From positions 1 to 5,945 of the forward strand of contig JACDGF010000150.1 of assembly GCA_013815405.1 (NCBI GenBank): 5,945 nt of DNA, in the 5' to 3' direction. The number at the start of each line of letters is the position of its first letter. The first letter of the stretch is position 1. The notes under the pieces were generated by a model, which saw nothing but the letters and a program-made list of their open reading frames with translations, ran no database searches and was not told the origin of the DNA. Positions 1 to 5,939 of this stretch are shown one piece after another. The position numbers were made by a program, and so were the translations under genes. The stretch comes from Caulobacteraceae bacterium (lineage in GTDB: Bacteria > Pseudomonadota > Alphaproteobacteria > Caulobacterales > Caulobacteraceae).

Positions 1-1
1 C

Positions 2-376
2 GGCGGCGCCAAGGCCGGCGGCCTGGTGGGAATCGCCGGCCGGGCCGGGACGATCACCTACGCCTATGCGACGGGGGCGGTGACCAATCCCGGCGGCGGG
101 GCCACCGGAGGGCTGGTCGCCGACAACGCCGGCGCAATCCAAGGCGCCTACGCCGCCGGCGCGGTGTCGGGCGGCGCCCAGCGGGGCGGACTGATCGGCC
201 TGGACCACCCGAGCGCCCCGCGCGCCGTCGCCGACGCCTATTCGGACACCGACGCCGGCCTCACGACATTCCCACTGCGATCGGGCCTGCCGCCCGGCTT
301 CGACCCCACGATCTGGGGCCAGGACGCCAGCCTGAACGGCGGCCTCCCCTACCTCCGGGCGACGCCGCCTTCATAG
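2..376 (+). CDS. C-terminal end of a GLUG-repeat / filamentous-haemagglutinin-like surface protein (5' truncated by window)
   Basis: The reading frame is open from the first complete codon at position 2 to TAG at 374-376, so this is the tail of a gene that starts outside the window. The visible 124 residues are rich in Gly and Ala and contain GLUG-type repeats: GGLVG..., then a YATGAVT-like strand, GGLVADNAGAI, AYAAGAVSGG and GGLIG. The end (GFDPTIWGQDASLNGGLPYL) is the closing segment I know from large secreted beta-helix adhesins with an N-terminal haemagglutination-activity domain, usually exported by two-partner secretion. Known of the family: export to the cell surface or medium and roles in adhesion or biofilm. 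Inferred here: the same type. No start, signal peptide or TPS domain can be seen, and an internal GTG at 26 is not a real start. The gene is convergent with the GST gene, 42 nt away. Confidence 0.72.
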   Translation, partial: GGAKAGGLVGIAGRAGTITYAYATGAVTNPGGGATGGLVADNAGAIQGAYAAGAVSGGAQRGGLIGLDHPSAPRAVADAYSDTDAGLTTFPLRSGLPPGFDPTIWGQDASLNGGLPYLRATPPS

Positions 377-385
377 GGAAGGCGG
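365..385 (+). terminator. Hairpin overlapping the adhesin stop codon (possible terminator, no T-tract)
   Basis: CCGCCTT (365-371) pairs perfectly with AAGGCGG (379-385) around a 7-nt loop that carries the TAG stop. No run of T follows on either strand, so it is not a canonical intrinsic terminator. A small CCCCGGGG palindrome follows at about 400-407 in the same 42-nt convergent gap. A role in ending both converging transcripts is inferred from position only. Confidence 0.3.
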
Positions 386-418
386 TCCATTCGAAGATTC
401 CCCGGGGTGGAGGCGCTC

Positions 419-1006
419 TCAGGCGAGCCCCTCGTGCTTCAGGGCGAGCTGGACGGCGGGGCGGGCGTTCATGCGGTCGGCGAAGGCGTTCAGCGCCGGG
501 GGGATCTCGACCCCGTTCTTCCTCGCCCAGGTCAGCATGACGTAGAGATAGGCGTCGGCGACGCTCACCTCCGGCCCGAACAGGTAGCCGCCGTCCAGCT
601 GGCCGGCGATCAGGCCCAGGCGCCGGGTGATCGCCTCGCCCGCCTTGGCCTTCTCGGCGTCGGTCGAGCCGGGGGTGAAGAACGGCTTGAAGGATTTGTG
701 GATTTCGGTGGAAATGAAGGCGAGTGTCTCCAGGAGCCGGTATCGGCCAAGGTCGCCCTGGGGGGCCAGCTTGGGCGCCTGGTCGGCGATCCAGCTGAGG
801 ATCGCGATGTTCTCGGTCAGCACGCCGCCGTCGTCCAGGGCCAGGGCCGGCACATAGCCCTTGGGATTGATCTGGGTGAAGTCCCGGCCGTCCTCGGTCG
901 TGTAATCCTTCAGGTCGACCTCGACCCGGTCGAAGGCGAGGCCCGCCTCGTGCAGGGCGATGTGGTCGGCGAGGCTGCAGGCCCCCGGCGCAAGATACAG
1001 GATCAC
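419..1006 (-). CDS. Glutathione S-transferase, beta class
   Basis: A 195-residue cytosolic enzyme, close to the usual 200-205 of bacterial beta-class GSTs. It conjugates or reduces electrophiles with glutathione, or stores glutathione as a mixed disulphide. The N-terminal thioredoxin-like domain (about 1-80) has the beta-class start with Cys10 in PGACSLADH, the cis-proline V52-P53 that contacts glutathione, and E65-N66 in LTENIAIL (the gamma-glutamyl site, normally E-S/G). The helical domain (about 90-195) has His103 in STEIHKSF, equivalent to the active-site His106 of the Proteus and E. coli enzymes, and the N-capping box S148-V-A-D151. The start is GTG (no ATG nearby), with GGAG 8 nt upstream. 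It lies 69 nt after the preceding membrane-protein gene on the same strand, so co-transcription is possible but unproven. A detoxification role is inferred; substrate unknown. Confidence 0.93.
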   Translation of the reverse strand: MILYLAPGACSLADHIALHEAGLAFDRVEVDLKDYTTEDGRDFTQINPKGYVPALALDDGGVLTENIAILSWIADQAPKLAPQGDLGRYRLLETLAFISTEIHKSFKPFFTPGSTDAEKAKAGEAITRRLGLIAGQLDGGYLFGPEVSVADAYLYVMLTWARKNGVEIPPALNAFADRMNARPAVQLALKHEGLA

Positions 1007-1075
1007 GGTTTGGTCTCCGGGTGGAAAGCCCGAACCGCCAACGCCCGCGCCGCCCTTTGGTTTCCGCGTCTCCGC

Positions 1076-1789
1076 CTAGACCGCACGCGCCGGGAGGCGC
1101 GGCGGGCGGCGCATGCGCAGCAGCCAGTAGATCATCGAGGCCGCCACCGCGACGATCGGCAGGAAGAGGATCGGCGAGCCGCGCAGGAACTCGGGAATGG
1201 CCTTGGGCTGCCCGACGAACGAGAAGGCGGTGATCAGCAGGGCGACGCACATGCGCCAGAGGTGTCGCGTGACGCGCGGCGTGCCGGAAACGCCCCCGCG
1301 CAGGATCACGCGAAGGTCGAAGGCGGCGCCGAGCGCGGCCAAGGACCCGAAGAGGAAGGCGGGAAAGTAGGGAAGACCGTCGAGCGTCCCTTTTGGGCTG
1401 GCCGCCGCCTGCCAGCCGAGAAACAGGCCCAGCATCGCCACGCCCAATCCGAAGAGGAGCCCGCCGGCCTCGAAGCGGCTGGTCTCGCCCGGCTTGCGCC
1501 GGACGGTCGCCCAGCCCGTGGCCACGAGGTAGAAGGTGAGGCCCCCGGCGACCGAGGAGATTCTCTGCGGCGGGAACGGCGCCACGGCCGCGCCGATCCC
1601 CGACATGATCAGGATCGAGGCGAAGAACACATTTCCGGCCGCCCGATGCAAACGCTCGCCCTTGGGAAAGACCATGGCCGCGCCGCCGGAGCCGAGGCCC
1701 GCGGTCGCGCCGCCGATGTGGAGGAAGAGGATCGCGCCCGCCGCGGCGCGGACCAGTTCGGAGCTCCCCGGTGGCGGATGGAGGATCAT
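1076..1789 (-). CDS. Uncharacterised multi-pass inner-membrane protein (237 aa)
   Basis: I do not recognise a named function. The product has about seven hydrophobic segments (roughly residues 12-30, 53-71, 76-95, 107-127, 139-160, 178-194, 205-224) and a basic C-terminal tail (RMRRPPRLPAR). Conserved-looking polar positions sit at the membrane edges: His24 in FLHIGG, His48-Arg49 in ERLHRAAGNVFF and Arg175-His176 in TRHLWRM. The His24 / HRxxGxxF arrangement resembles the DUF2306 protein two genes upstream, suggesting distant relationship (inference). The ATG at 1787-1789 overlaps the TGA of the DUF4386 gene as ATGA, a sign of translational coupling, so the two proteins are probably made together. 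The start is well placed by this overlap; an in-frame extension upstream reads antisense-like, Arg/Pro-rich sequence and is rejected. It ends with TAG at 1076-1078. Confidence 0.85.
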   Translation of the reverse strand: MILHPPPGSSELVRAAAGAILFLHIGGATAGLGSGGAAMVFPKGERLHRAAGNVFFASILIMSGIGAAVAPFPPQRISSVAGGLTFYLVATGWATVRRKPGETSRFEAGGLLFGLGVAMLGLFLGWQAAASPKGTLDGLPYFPAFLFGSLAALGAAFDLRVILRGGVSGTPRVTRHLWRMCVALLITAFSFVGQPKAIPEFLRGSPILFLPIVAVAASMIYWLLRMRRPPRLPARAV

Positions 1790-2499
1790 GCCGCGCCCGC
1801 CCGCCGGCGCCATTTGGCGGCGTCCAGGCCCACCAGCATGAGCCACAGGCTCAGGGATCCCTCCCCGACCAGGCCGGGAAGCAGGATGTAGTCGGTCAGG
1901 GCCTTGGCCAGGGCGGGCGAGAGGATGGTCGCGAAGCTGTTGACGAGATAGCACAGGCCGGCGATCGCCATCAGGATCCCGAGAAGGCGGGGAAGGAACG
2001 TCGACTTGAAGACGAGGTATCCGATCAGGAGGCAGTAGACGCCGAAGAAGACCAGGCTGACAACGTAACCCTCGCCGTGCGCCTCGAGGGCGACGTAGGC
2101 CAGGGCCCGCCGCTGATCCGGATCGAACGCGGCCAGAGAAGGCGCGCCTCCCAGCCATGTCAGGGGAGCGAGGAGACCCAGAGTGGCGAGGGCCAGGACG
2201 GCGATCCCCACCAGGCTGAACAAGGCCGCGAGCCGGGATAGGCCCTGGCTCACCGGCGCGAACAGCTCGTAGAAGAGCAAGGTCACGACCGTGTAGCAGA
2301 CGAGCCCGACGAGGTCGGCGGCCACGCCCAGGCGGTACAGCGGTTCGGAGGCGAGGATGTTGGCCGCCGTGGCCGCCGCGTCGCCGGACACGATCAGGGT
2401 CGAGCGGGCGAAGCCCTCGGCGAACAGGCCCGCCACCATAGTCCCCAGGTAGAAGAGGCCGGCAAGTCCGGCCTCGAGGCGCGGCGACGCGTCGGTCAT
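1786..2499 (-). CDS. DUF4386 domain-containing membrane protein
   Basis: A 237-residue integral membrane protein with about six helices (roughly 10-28, 57-80, 90-118, 144-165, 169-192, 204-224). The stretch LIVSGDAAATAANILASE (35-52), followed by YRLGVAADL, and the later FLPRLLGILMAIAGLCYLV (168-186) are typical of DUF4386, a family of no known biochemical function found in bacteria. The ATG at 2497-2499 has AGGA 8 nt upstream, and the gene begins 13 nt after the stop of the DUF2306 reading frame. It ends in an ATGA overlap with the next gene. The position downstream of a GntR/ABC transporter pair suggests a membrane accessory of that system, but nothing in the sequence shows what it does. 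Family assignment is from recognition of motifs, not a search. Confidence 0.88.
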   Translation of the reverse strand: MTDASPRLEAGLAGLFYLGTMVAGLFAEGFARSTLIVSGDAAATAANILASEPLYRLGVAADLVGLVCYTVVTLLFYELFAPVSQGLSRLAALFSLVGIAVLALATLGLLAPLTWLGGAPSLAAFDPDQRRALAYVALEAHGEGYVVSLVFFGVYCLLIGYLVFKSTFLPRLLGILMAIAGLCYLVNSFATILSPALAKALTDYILLPGLVGEGSLSLWLMLVGLDAAKWRRRAGAA

Positions 2500-2512
2500 C
2501 CAGTTTATCCTG

Positions 2513-3340
2513 TCAGAGCCTGGCCAGGACGGGGGCGAAGAAACCCGACCAGACGCCGACGATGCCGACGCTCATCAGGGCGGTGAGCATGACGAGGCCG
2601 CCGGCCATCGCGAACCGCCCGCCGGCCCAGCCTTGTCCTGGGCCCGGAAGTAGAGCTCGAGGACCGCCAGGGGCAGGAGGTAGCAGCCGAAGTTCCAGAG
2701 GGTAAAGACCGGGCTTTCCATGCCGAGCTTGCCGCCCAGCGCCGTGGTCGCGAGCGCCAGGGCGTGAAGCCCACCCGCAGGAACCACACGCCGTTGGCGA
2801 CCACGAAGGTGCGCATCGCCCAGCGCCGGTGGCGGGCGAAGTCGCGCGTCCGCGCCGTTCGCCAGGCCAGAGCCGCAAAGGCCAGGATGAGCGCCGCGTC
2901 CAGGGAGATGGCGACCGCGCCGGCGCCCGTGGAGGTGCGCCGCACCCAGGTCATGTAGAGTCCCGCGAGGCTGGCCCCCATGGCGGTGGCCAGGAACAGC
3001 CGCCCGGTCCAGCGATGGACCGCCGGGGCGCGGGCGCGTACCTGGGGGACGAGCTGCAAGGCCCCGCCGAAGGTGACGACCGCGGCCATCAGCACATGGG
3101 CGCCGAAGGCCAGGTTCCCGGCGGTGTCGCCCGCGACAAGCCCTTGATCAGATTGGTGTTCAGGCGCCAGGCCTGGAAGTTCCCGGTGAGGGTCGAGGGG
3201 CCGTAGAAGCGGGCGATGTAGAAGAGGAACATCCCCTGGCCGATCACGGCCGCCGCGAACCACAGCCGAGCCGCGGCCTTCAGGGCCTCGTCGGCCATGG
3301 GCTTCGCCGCGCGCGACGGCGTCAGAATGGCGTTGGTCAT
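2513..3340 (-). pseudogene. DUF2306-type membrane protein, interrupted by three single-base deletions
   Basis: The protein is recognisable over its full length but needs three frames. The ATG at 3338-3340 (GGAGGA 6 nt upstream) runs to about residue 67 (NTNLIKGL); a second frame continues VAGDTAGNL... to FLRVGF; a third gives HALALATTALGGK... to YFRAQDKAGPAG; a fourth stretch, back in the first frame, gives RFAMAGGL... to TGA at 2513-2515. Each change fits loss of one base, near 3137-3143, 2766-2773 and 2612-2637. Repaired length is 276 residues. Unrepaired, translation stops at 83 residues (TGA near 3089). Hallmarks in repaired numbering: RFYGPSTLTG (44-53), GDTAGNLAFGAHVL with His82, GGALQLVPQVRARAPAVHR with His109-Arg110, ARHRRWAMRTF around His171, and GCYLLPLAVLELY near 219-231. 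About seven helices; family function unknown. Reading and codon style stay good in every segment, so this is either a very recent pseudogene or sequencing error. It sits 33 nt after the permease stop. Confidence 0.8.
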
Positions 3341-3373
3341 CGAGGCTCCTCCACGTCGGGGGTCGGCGTGCGG

Positions 3374-4318
3374 TCAGATCGGTTCGCGACGGCGGCGCTG
3401 CCACACCGCCGCGGCGAGGAAGGCCGCGGCGACCGCCAGACCGGCCCAAAGGCCCGGCGTGCTCAGGAACCCGACGGGATCGAGTTGCGCCAGGCCGACT
3501 TGCGGAGGATGGGCGTGGCCGACCCCGCCCCGGGGATGGACGGTGAAGGCTTCCCAAAAGCCCCCCAGGCGATAGGCCAGCAGGGAAGCGAAGTTCGTGC
3601 TGTCGAAGGCGATCTTTTCGACCAGGCAGAGCGCGAGCGGCGGCAGGAAGGCCCACAGGAAGGTCGTGCGCCGCGCCCCGCCCGAGACCAGCATCAGCCA
3701 GCCGTAGATCGGCGCATACCACAGGGCAATCACGCCCAGGCCATAGAGCAGCACGAGCGACATCTGGAGGAGGGGCGGGGTCGACGGCGCCCCGACGCTC
3801 AGGCCGTTCGCGGCCAGGACGACCGCGCTCATCACCAGCATGACCAGCTGCGTGGCGATGACCGTCACGAACACGGCCAGCGGCAGGACGATGAGGGGAA
3901 TGGCCGCCTTGGAAAGCACGGTCGTAAGGTCCGAAACCGGCAGCGACTTCCAGAACAGGATGCCGCGGTCGCGGCGCTCGTTGTGCAGGGCGCCCAGGCA
4001 ATAGAAGATCGCGACGATGAATCCGGTCAGGATGATCGCCATCGCGGCGAAGTCGTAGGGTATGGCGACGATGGCCCCCTGCCTGGCCGGGTCGAGCGCC
4101 AGGAGCGCGCGGCGATTGTGCGGCAGGTTGACCGTGCTGATCGCGAACCCGAACAGGACCACGGCGGCGGCGATCAGCGGCGCGATATAGATCGAGCGGC
4201 TCTCCCACAACTCGCGCCGCACCGACCAGTAGAGGGGCCGGGTGGTCGACAGGGCCGCGGGCGGGCTCGCGCGCGGGTCCGGATCGGTTTCGGCCACGGT
4301 GTCCGATGGCGTGGTCAT
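3374..4318 (-). CDS. ABC-2 type transporter permease
   Basis: A 314-residue inner-membrane subunit that would pair with the ATPase encoded just before it. An N-terminal cytosolic tail of about 40 residues precedes the first helix (44-62). Further helices lie near 90-110, 139-168, 184-211, 217-235 and 288-306. The cytosolic segment NERRDRGILFWKSLPVSD (113-130) followed by LTTVLSKA is the coupling-loop motif typical of ABC-2 permeases linked to YtrA-type regulators. Between the last two helices is a long, presumably periplasmic loop with His261, His268 and His270. The ATG at 4316-4318 overlaps the ATPase stop as ATGA and has GGAG 7 nt upstream, so the two subunits are translationally coupled. 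Substrate unknown. Known relatives are implicated in cell-envelope stress or antibiotic response; direction of transport is inferred as export. Confidence 0.92.
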   Translation of the reverse strand: MTTPSDTVAETDPDPRASPPAALSTTRPLYWSVRRELWESRSIYIAPLIAAAVVLFGFAISTVNLPHNRRALLALDPARQGAIVAIPYDFAAMAIILTGFIVAIFYCLGALHNERRDRGILFWKSLPVSDLTTVLSKAAIPLIVLPLAVFVTVIATQLVMLVMSAVVLAANGLSVGAPSTPPLLQMSLVLLYGLGVIALWYAPIYGWLMLVSGGARRTTFLWAFLPPLALCLVEKIAFDSTNFASLLAYRLGGFWEAFTVHPRGGVGHAHPPQVGLAQLDPVGFLSTPGLWAGLAVAAAFLAAAVWQRRRREPI

Positions 4319-5190
4319 GCGGCGGCTCCCTGCGCTCCGGCGGCCTGGCCGCCGATGACGGCGACGAACAGATCGGCGATGCTGGGCGTGCGCGCCTCGC
4401 CGAGCACGGCGAGCCGGGCGCGGTCGACGGAGTCGAACAGCAGGAGGCTTCGGCCGAACACCTGGCGCTCATGAATCGGCCCAAGCGCCCGCGCCTCGGC
4501 GACATGCTCGGGGCCGGCCATCAGTTCGACATAGCGCGCCTCGAAATCCTCCATGCTGAAACTCAGCACGACGCGGCCGCGATCGATGAACATTACATCG
4601 GTGAGGATGTGCTGGATCTCCTCGACCTGATGGGTGGTTACGATGATGGTGCGGCGGCGATCGAAGTAGTCGTTCAGCAGGGAATCGTAGAATTGCTTGC
4701 GGTACAGCAGGTCGAGGCCGAGGGTCGGCTCGTCCAGCACCAGCAGTTTCGCGTCGATGGCCATGACCAGGGCGAGGTGCAGCTGGGTCACCATGCCCTT
4801 CGACAGTTCCCGCACCTTGCTGGCGCGCTTGATCGAGGTCTTGCCCAGAAACCGCTCCGCCTTCGCCCGATCGAACCTTGGATGCACCCCCGCGACATAG
4901 TCGAGCGCCTGGGAAACCCGCATCCAGCGGGGCAGCACGGCGACATCGGCGATGAAGCAGACGTCCCGCATCAGGTGGTCGCGCTCACGCCACGGATTGC
5001 GCCCGAGCACTTTCAGTTCGCCCTGATAGGGGGTGAGGCCGAGAATCGCGTTGAGCGCCGTGCTCTTGCCCGCGCCATTGGGGCCGATCAGCCCAAGGAT
5101 GCGGCCCTCCTCGATGCGCAGATCGACGCCGTCGAGCGCGACGGTCGCGCCGAAGGTCTTGCGAAGGCCCAGGGCTTCTATGCACAGCAT
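4315..5190 (-). CDS. ABC transporter ATP-binding protein (YtrB-like)
   Basis: A cytosolic ATPase of 291 residues from the ATG at 5188-5190. Motifs in order: Walker A GPNGAGKST (36-44), signature LSKGM (129-133, a variant of LSGGQ), Walker B LLVLDEP (149-155), D-loop LGLD (157-160) and switch His187 in TTHQVEE. The usual Q-loop glutamine is absent; the region reads CFIADVAVLP with Asp82 near that place. A C-terminal extension of about 70 residues after the nucleotide-binding domain is common in exporter ATPases. Start choice: the next in-frame ATG upstream, 5206-5208, would overlap the regulator gene and lies directly on the AGGAG that serves the 5190 start with 10-nt spacing, so 5190 is preferred. 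That start is 4 nt after the regulator stop. Together with the permease it forms the transporter of this operon. Confidence 0.93.
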   Translation of the reverse strand: MLCIEALGLRKTFGATVALDGVDLRIEEGRILGLIGPNGAGKSTALNAILGLTPYQGELKVLGRNPWRERDHLMRDVCFIADVAVLPRWMRVSQALDYVAGVHPRFDRAKAERFLGKTSIKRASKVRELSKGMVTQLHLALVMAIDAKLLVLDEPTLGLDLLYRKQFYDSLLNDYFDRRRTIIVTTHQVEEIQHILTDVMFIDRGRVVLSFSMEDFEARYVELMAGPEHVAEARALGPIHERQVFGRSLLLFDSVDRARLAVLGEARTPSIADLFVAVIGGQAAGAQGAAA

Positions 5191-5194
5191 GGTC

Positions 5195-5566
5195 TCAGCG
5201 CTCCTCATGGGCCTTCGGCGGGGCGATCAGCAGGTCTCGCGGCGTCAGGCCGAGCCGCCGGATGGTGGCGTGGATCGCGGGCCATTGTTCGGCCAGGAAC
5301 CTCTCCCGCTCGCCCCGCAGCAGGAGGTCGCGCGCGCCGGCGTTGATGAACAGGCCGAGGCCCCGTTTCTTCTCCACCAGCCCGTCATCGACCAGCTGTT
5401 GATAGCCCTTCAGGACGGTGAGCGGATTGACCCGGTATTCGGCCGCGACGTGGCGCACCGACGGCAGGGGATCGCCTTCCCCCAGCACCCCATCGAGGAT
5501 CATGGCCACGACGCGGTCGCGCAGCTGGCGGTAGATCGGCTGGCTGTCGTTCCATTCGGGGTCCAT
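5195..5566 (-). CDS. GntR-family transcriptional regulator, YtrA subfamily
   Basis: A 123-residue DNA-binding protein. The GntR winged helix-turn-helix covers about residues 8-75: PIYRQLRDRVV (helix 1), LPSVRHVAAEYRVNPLTVLKGYQQL (HTH and recognition helix, 34-58), then the wing VEKKRGLGLFI (64-74). Only about 48 residues follow (ERERFLAEQWPAIHATIRRLGLTPRDLL), the short two-helix dimerisation tail that defines YtrA members, so there is no large ligand domain. The ATG at 5564-5566 is chosen because PIYRQL normally begins near residue 10; a TTG-started extension to 5626 would run through the operator. The SD is weak (GGAA 6 nt upstream), consistent with low expression of a repressor. It is the first gene of the operon and probably represses it, including itself, through the palindrome 34 nt upstream. 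Confidence 0.93.
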   Translation of the reverse strand: MDPEWNDSQPIYRQLRDRVVAMILDGVLGEGDPLPSVRHVAAEYRVNPLTVLKGYQQLVDDGLVEKKRGLGLFINAGARDLLLRGERERFLAEQWPAIHATIRRLGLTPRDLLIAPPKAHEER

Positions 5567-5600
5567 GACCGGTTCCGGGCTGCGCTCGACGCGCCGAGAT

Positions 5601-5624
5601 GGTGTTATAGTGAACCATAACACC
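5601..5624 (-). promoter_or_regulatory. YtrA-type operator, GGTG-N16-CACC inverted repeat
   Basis: A perfect inverted repeat with 8-bp arms GGTGTTAT (5601-5608) and ATAACACC (5617-5624), separated by 8 bp. It is AT-rich inside a GC-rich region, as expected for a bound and melted site. Its outer GGTG...CACC spacing of 16 matches the operator form I recall for YtrA regulators of Gram-negative bacteria. On the minus strand it contains TATAAC (5604-5609), a plausible -10 box, with no convincing -35; TTGCAT lies upstream but 22 nt away. A repressor here would cover the promoter. Position 34 nt upstream of the gntR ATG supports autoregulation. Binding by the encoded regulator is inferred. Confidence 0.75.
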
Positions 5625-5739
5625 AAACCCGATGCAAGTCTTTTTTCCGAACTCGGGCAAAACCCCCTTGGTTCCCGCGGGGGCTACGGCATGCACATCT
5701 CCTATTTCAGTGCGGGCGCGCTCCTGAAGGCCGGTCACG
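5625..5739. other. Intergenic region upstream of the gntR operon
   Basis: No credible gene is seen. The region holds a T6 run at 5641-5646. CCCCC (5663-5667) and GGGGG (5679-5683) can form a 5-bp hairpin that, read on the minus strand, is followed by TTTT. This could be a weak terminator insulating the operon from transcription coming from the right. A looser CCCGA/TCGGG pair (5628-5632 with 5653-5657) is also present. The upstream promoter elements of the operon presumably lie at 5625-5650. Short open frames crossing this stretch on both strands have no recognisable protein content. Confidence 0.35.
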
Positions 5740-5939
5740 GAACACCTCTCCCGAAGCGAGAGGAGGGGCCCGCGCCCGATCTTGGGCGTGGGAGGGTGAG
5801 GGGTTACCCGCTATCCGATTTAGGCCCCCCACTTGCGTCAAGGCGCTGAAACACGGAGGGAAATCCCCCGGCGTCGTAACCCCTCACCCTCCCATGGCTT
5901 CGCCATGGGCCCCTCCCTCTCCCTTCGGGAGAGGTGTTC
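5740..5939. repeat. Large imperfect palindromic intergenic element (about 200 bp)
   Basis: The left arm 5740-5806 and right arm 5877-5939 are near-perfect reverse complements (GAACACCTCTCCCG... and ...GGGAGAGGTGTTC outside; GGGAGGGTGAGGGGTTA and its complement inside), with a 70-nt centre at 5807-5876. Each arm also folds alone. Left: CTCTC/GAGAG (5746-5762) and CGCCC/GGGCG (5773-5788). Right: CCCATGGC-TTC-GCCATGGG (5891-5909) and CTCTCCC-TTC-GGGAGAG (5917-5933). I associate similar C/T-rich palindromes with intergenic spaces of Caulobacterales genomes, where they are dispersed, but this is memory and not a search. Likely roles are a non-autonomous mobile repeat or a strong bidirectional transcription barrier. 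No transposase and no clear target-site duplication is visible; only one copy lies in this window. Confidence 0.75.

Noticed and set aside
261..1250. 329-codon minus-strand open frame across the GST gene
   Set aside because: It is Arg/Pro-rich, in a shifted frame over the clear GST gene, and overlaps the adhesin end; no recognisable protein.
407..1891. Long open frame on the plus strand (494 codons)
   Set aside because: It lies antisense to the GST and a membrane-protein gene, its translation is low-complexity Gly/Arg/Glu-rich without family features, and such frames are common shadows in GC-rich DNA.
1790..2158. Upstream in-frame extension of the 237-aa membrane protein
   Set aside because: It overlaps the DUF4386 gene almost entirely and has Arg/Pro/Gly-rich shadow composition; the ATGA overlap gives a clear start at 1789.
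2513..3340. Programmed ribosomal frameshifting as an explanation for the DUF2306 breaks
   Set aside because: Three shifts in one gene, no slippery heptamer seen at the sites, and no family precedent known to me; decay or sequencing error is simpler.
3368..4474. Plus-strand open frame of 368 codons antisense to the permease
   Set aside because: Composition is Gln/Arg/Asp/Gly-rich without hydrophobic core or motifs; it is a shadow of the permease frame.
2505..4505. 666-codon minus-strand open frame
   Set aside because: Only its middle part (about 2770-3138) is genuine, as the second frame of the DUF2306 gene; the rest is Arg/Pro-rich shadow of the permease and ATPase genes.
4306..5346. Plus-strand open frame of 346 codons antisense to the ATPase
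   Set aside because: The opposite strand encodes a complete ATPase with all main motifs; this frame has no recognisable content.
5567..5626. N-terminal extension of the GntR regulator from a TTG codon
   Set aside because: It runs through the operator and promoter region, and the family N-terminus fits the ATG at 5566.
5565..5849. Small plus-strand gene diverging from gntR
   Set aside because: It starts within the gntR start region, crosses the operator and ends in the palindromic repeat; no SD or family-like sequence.
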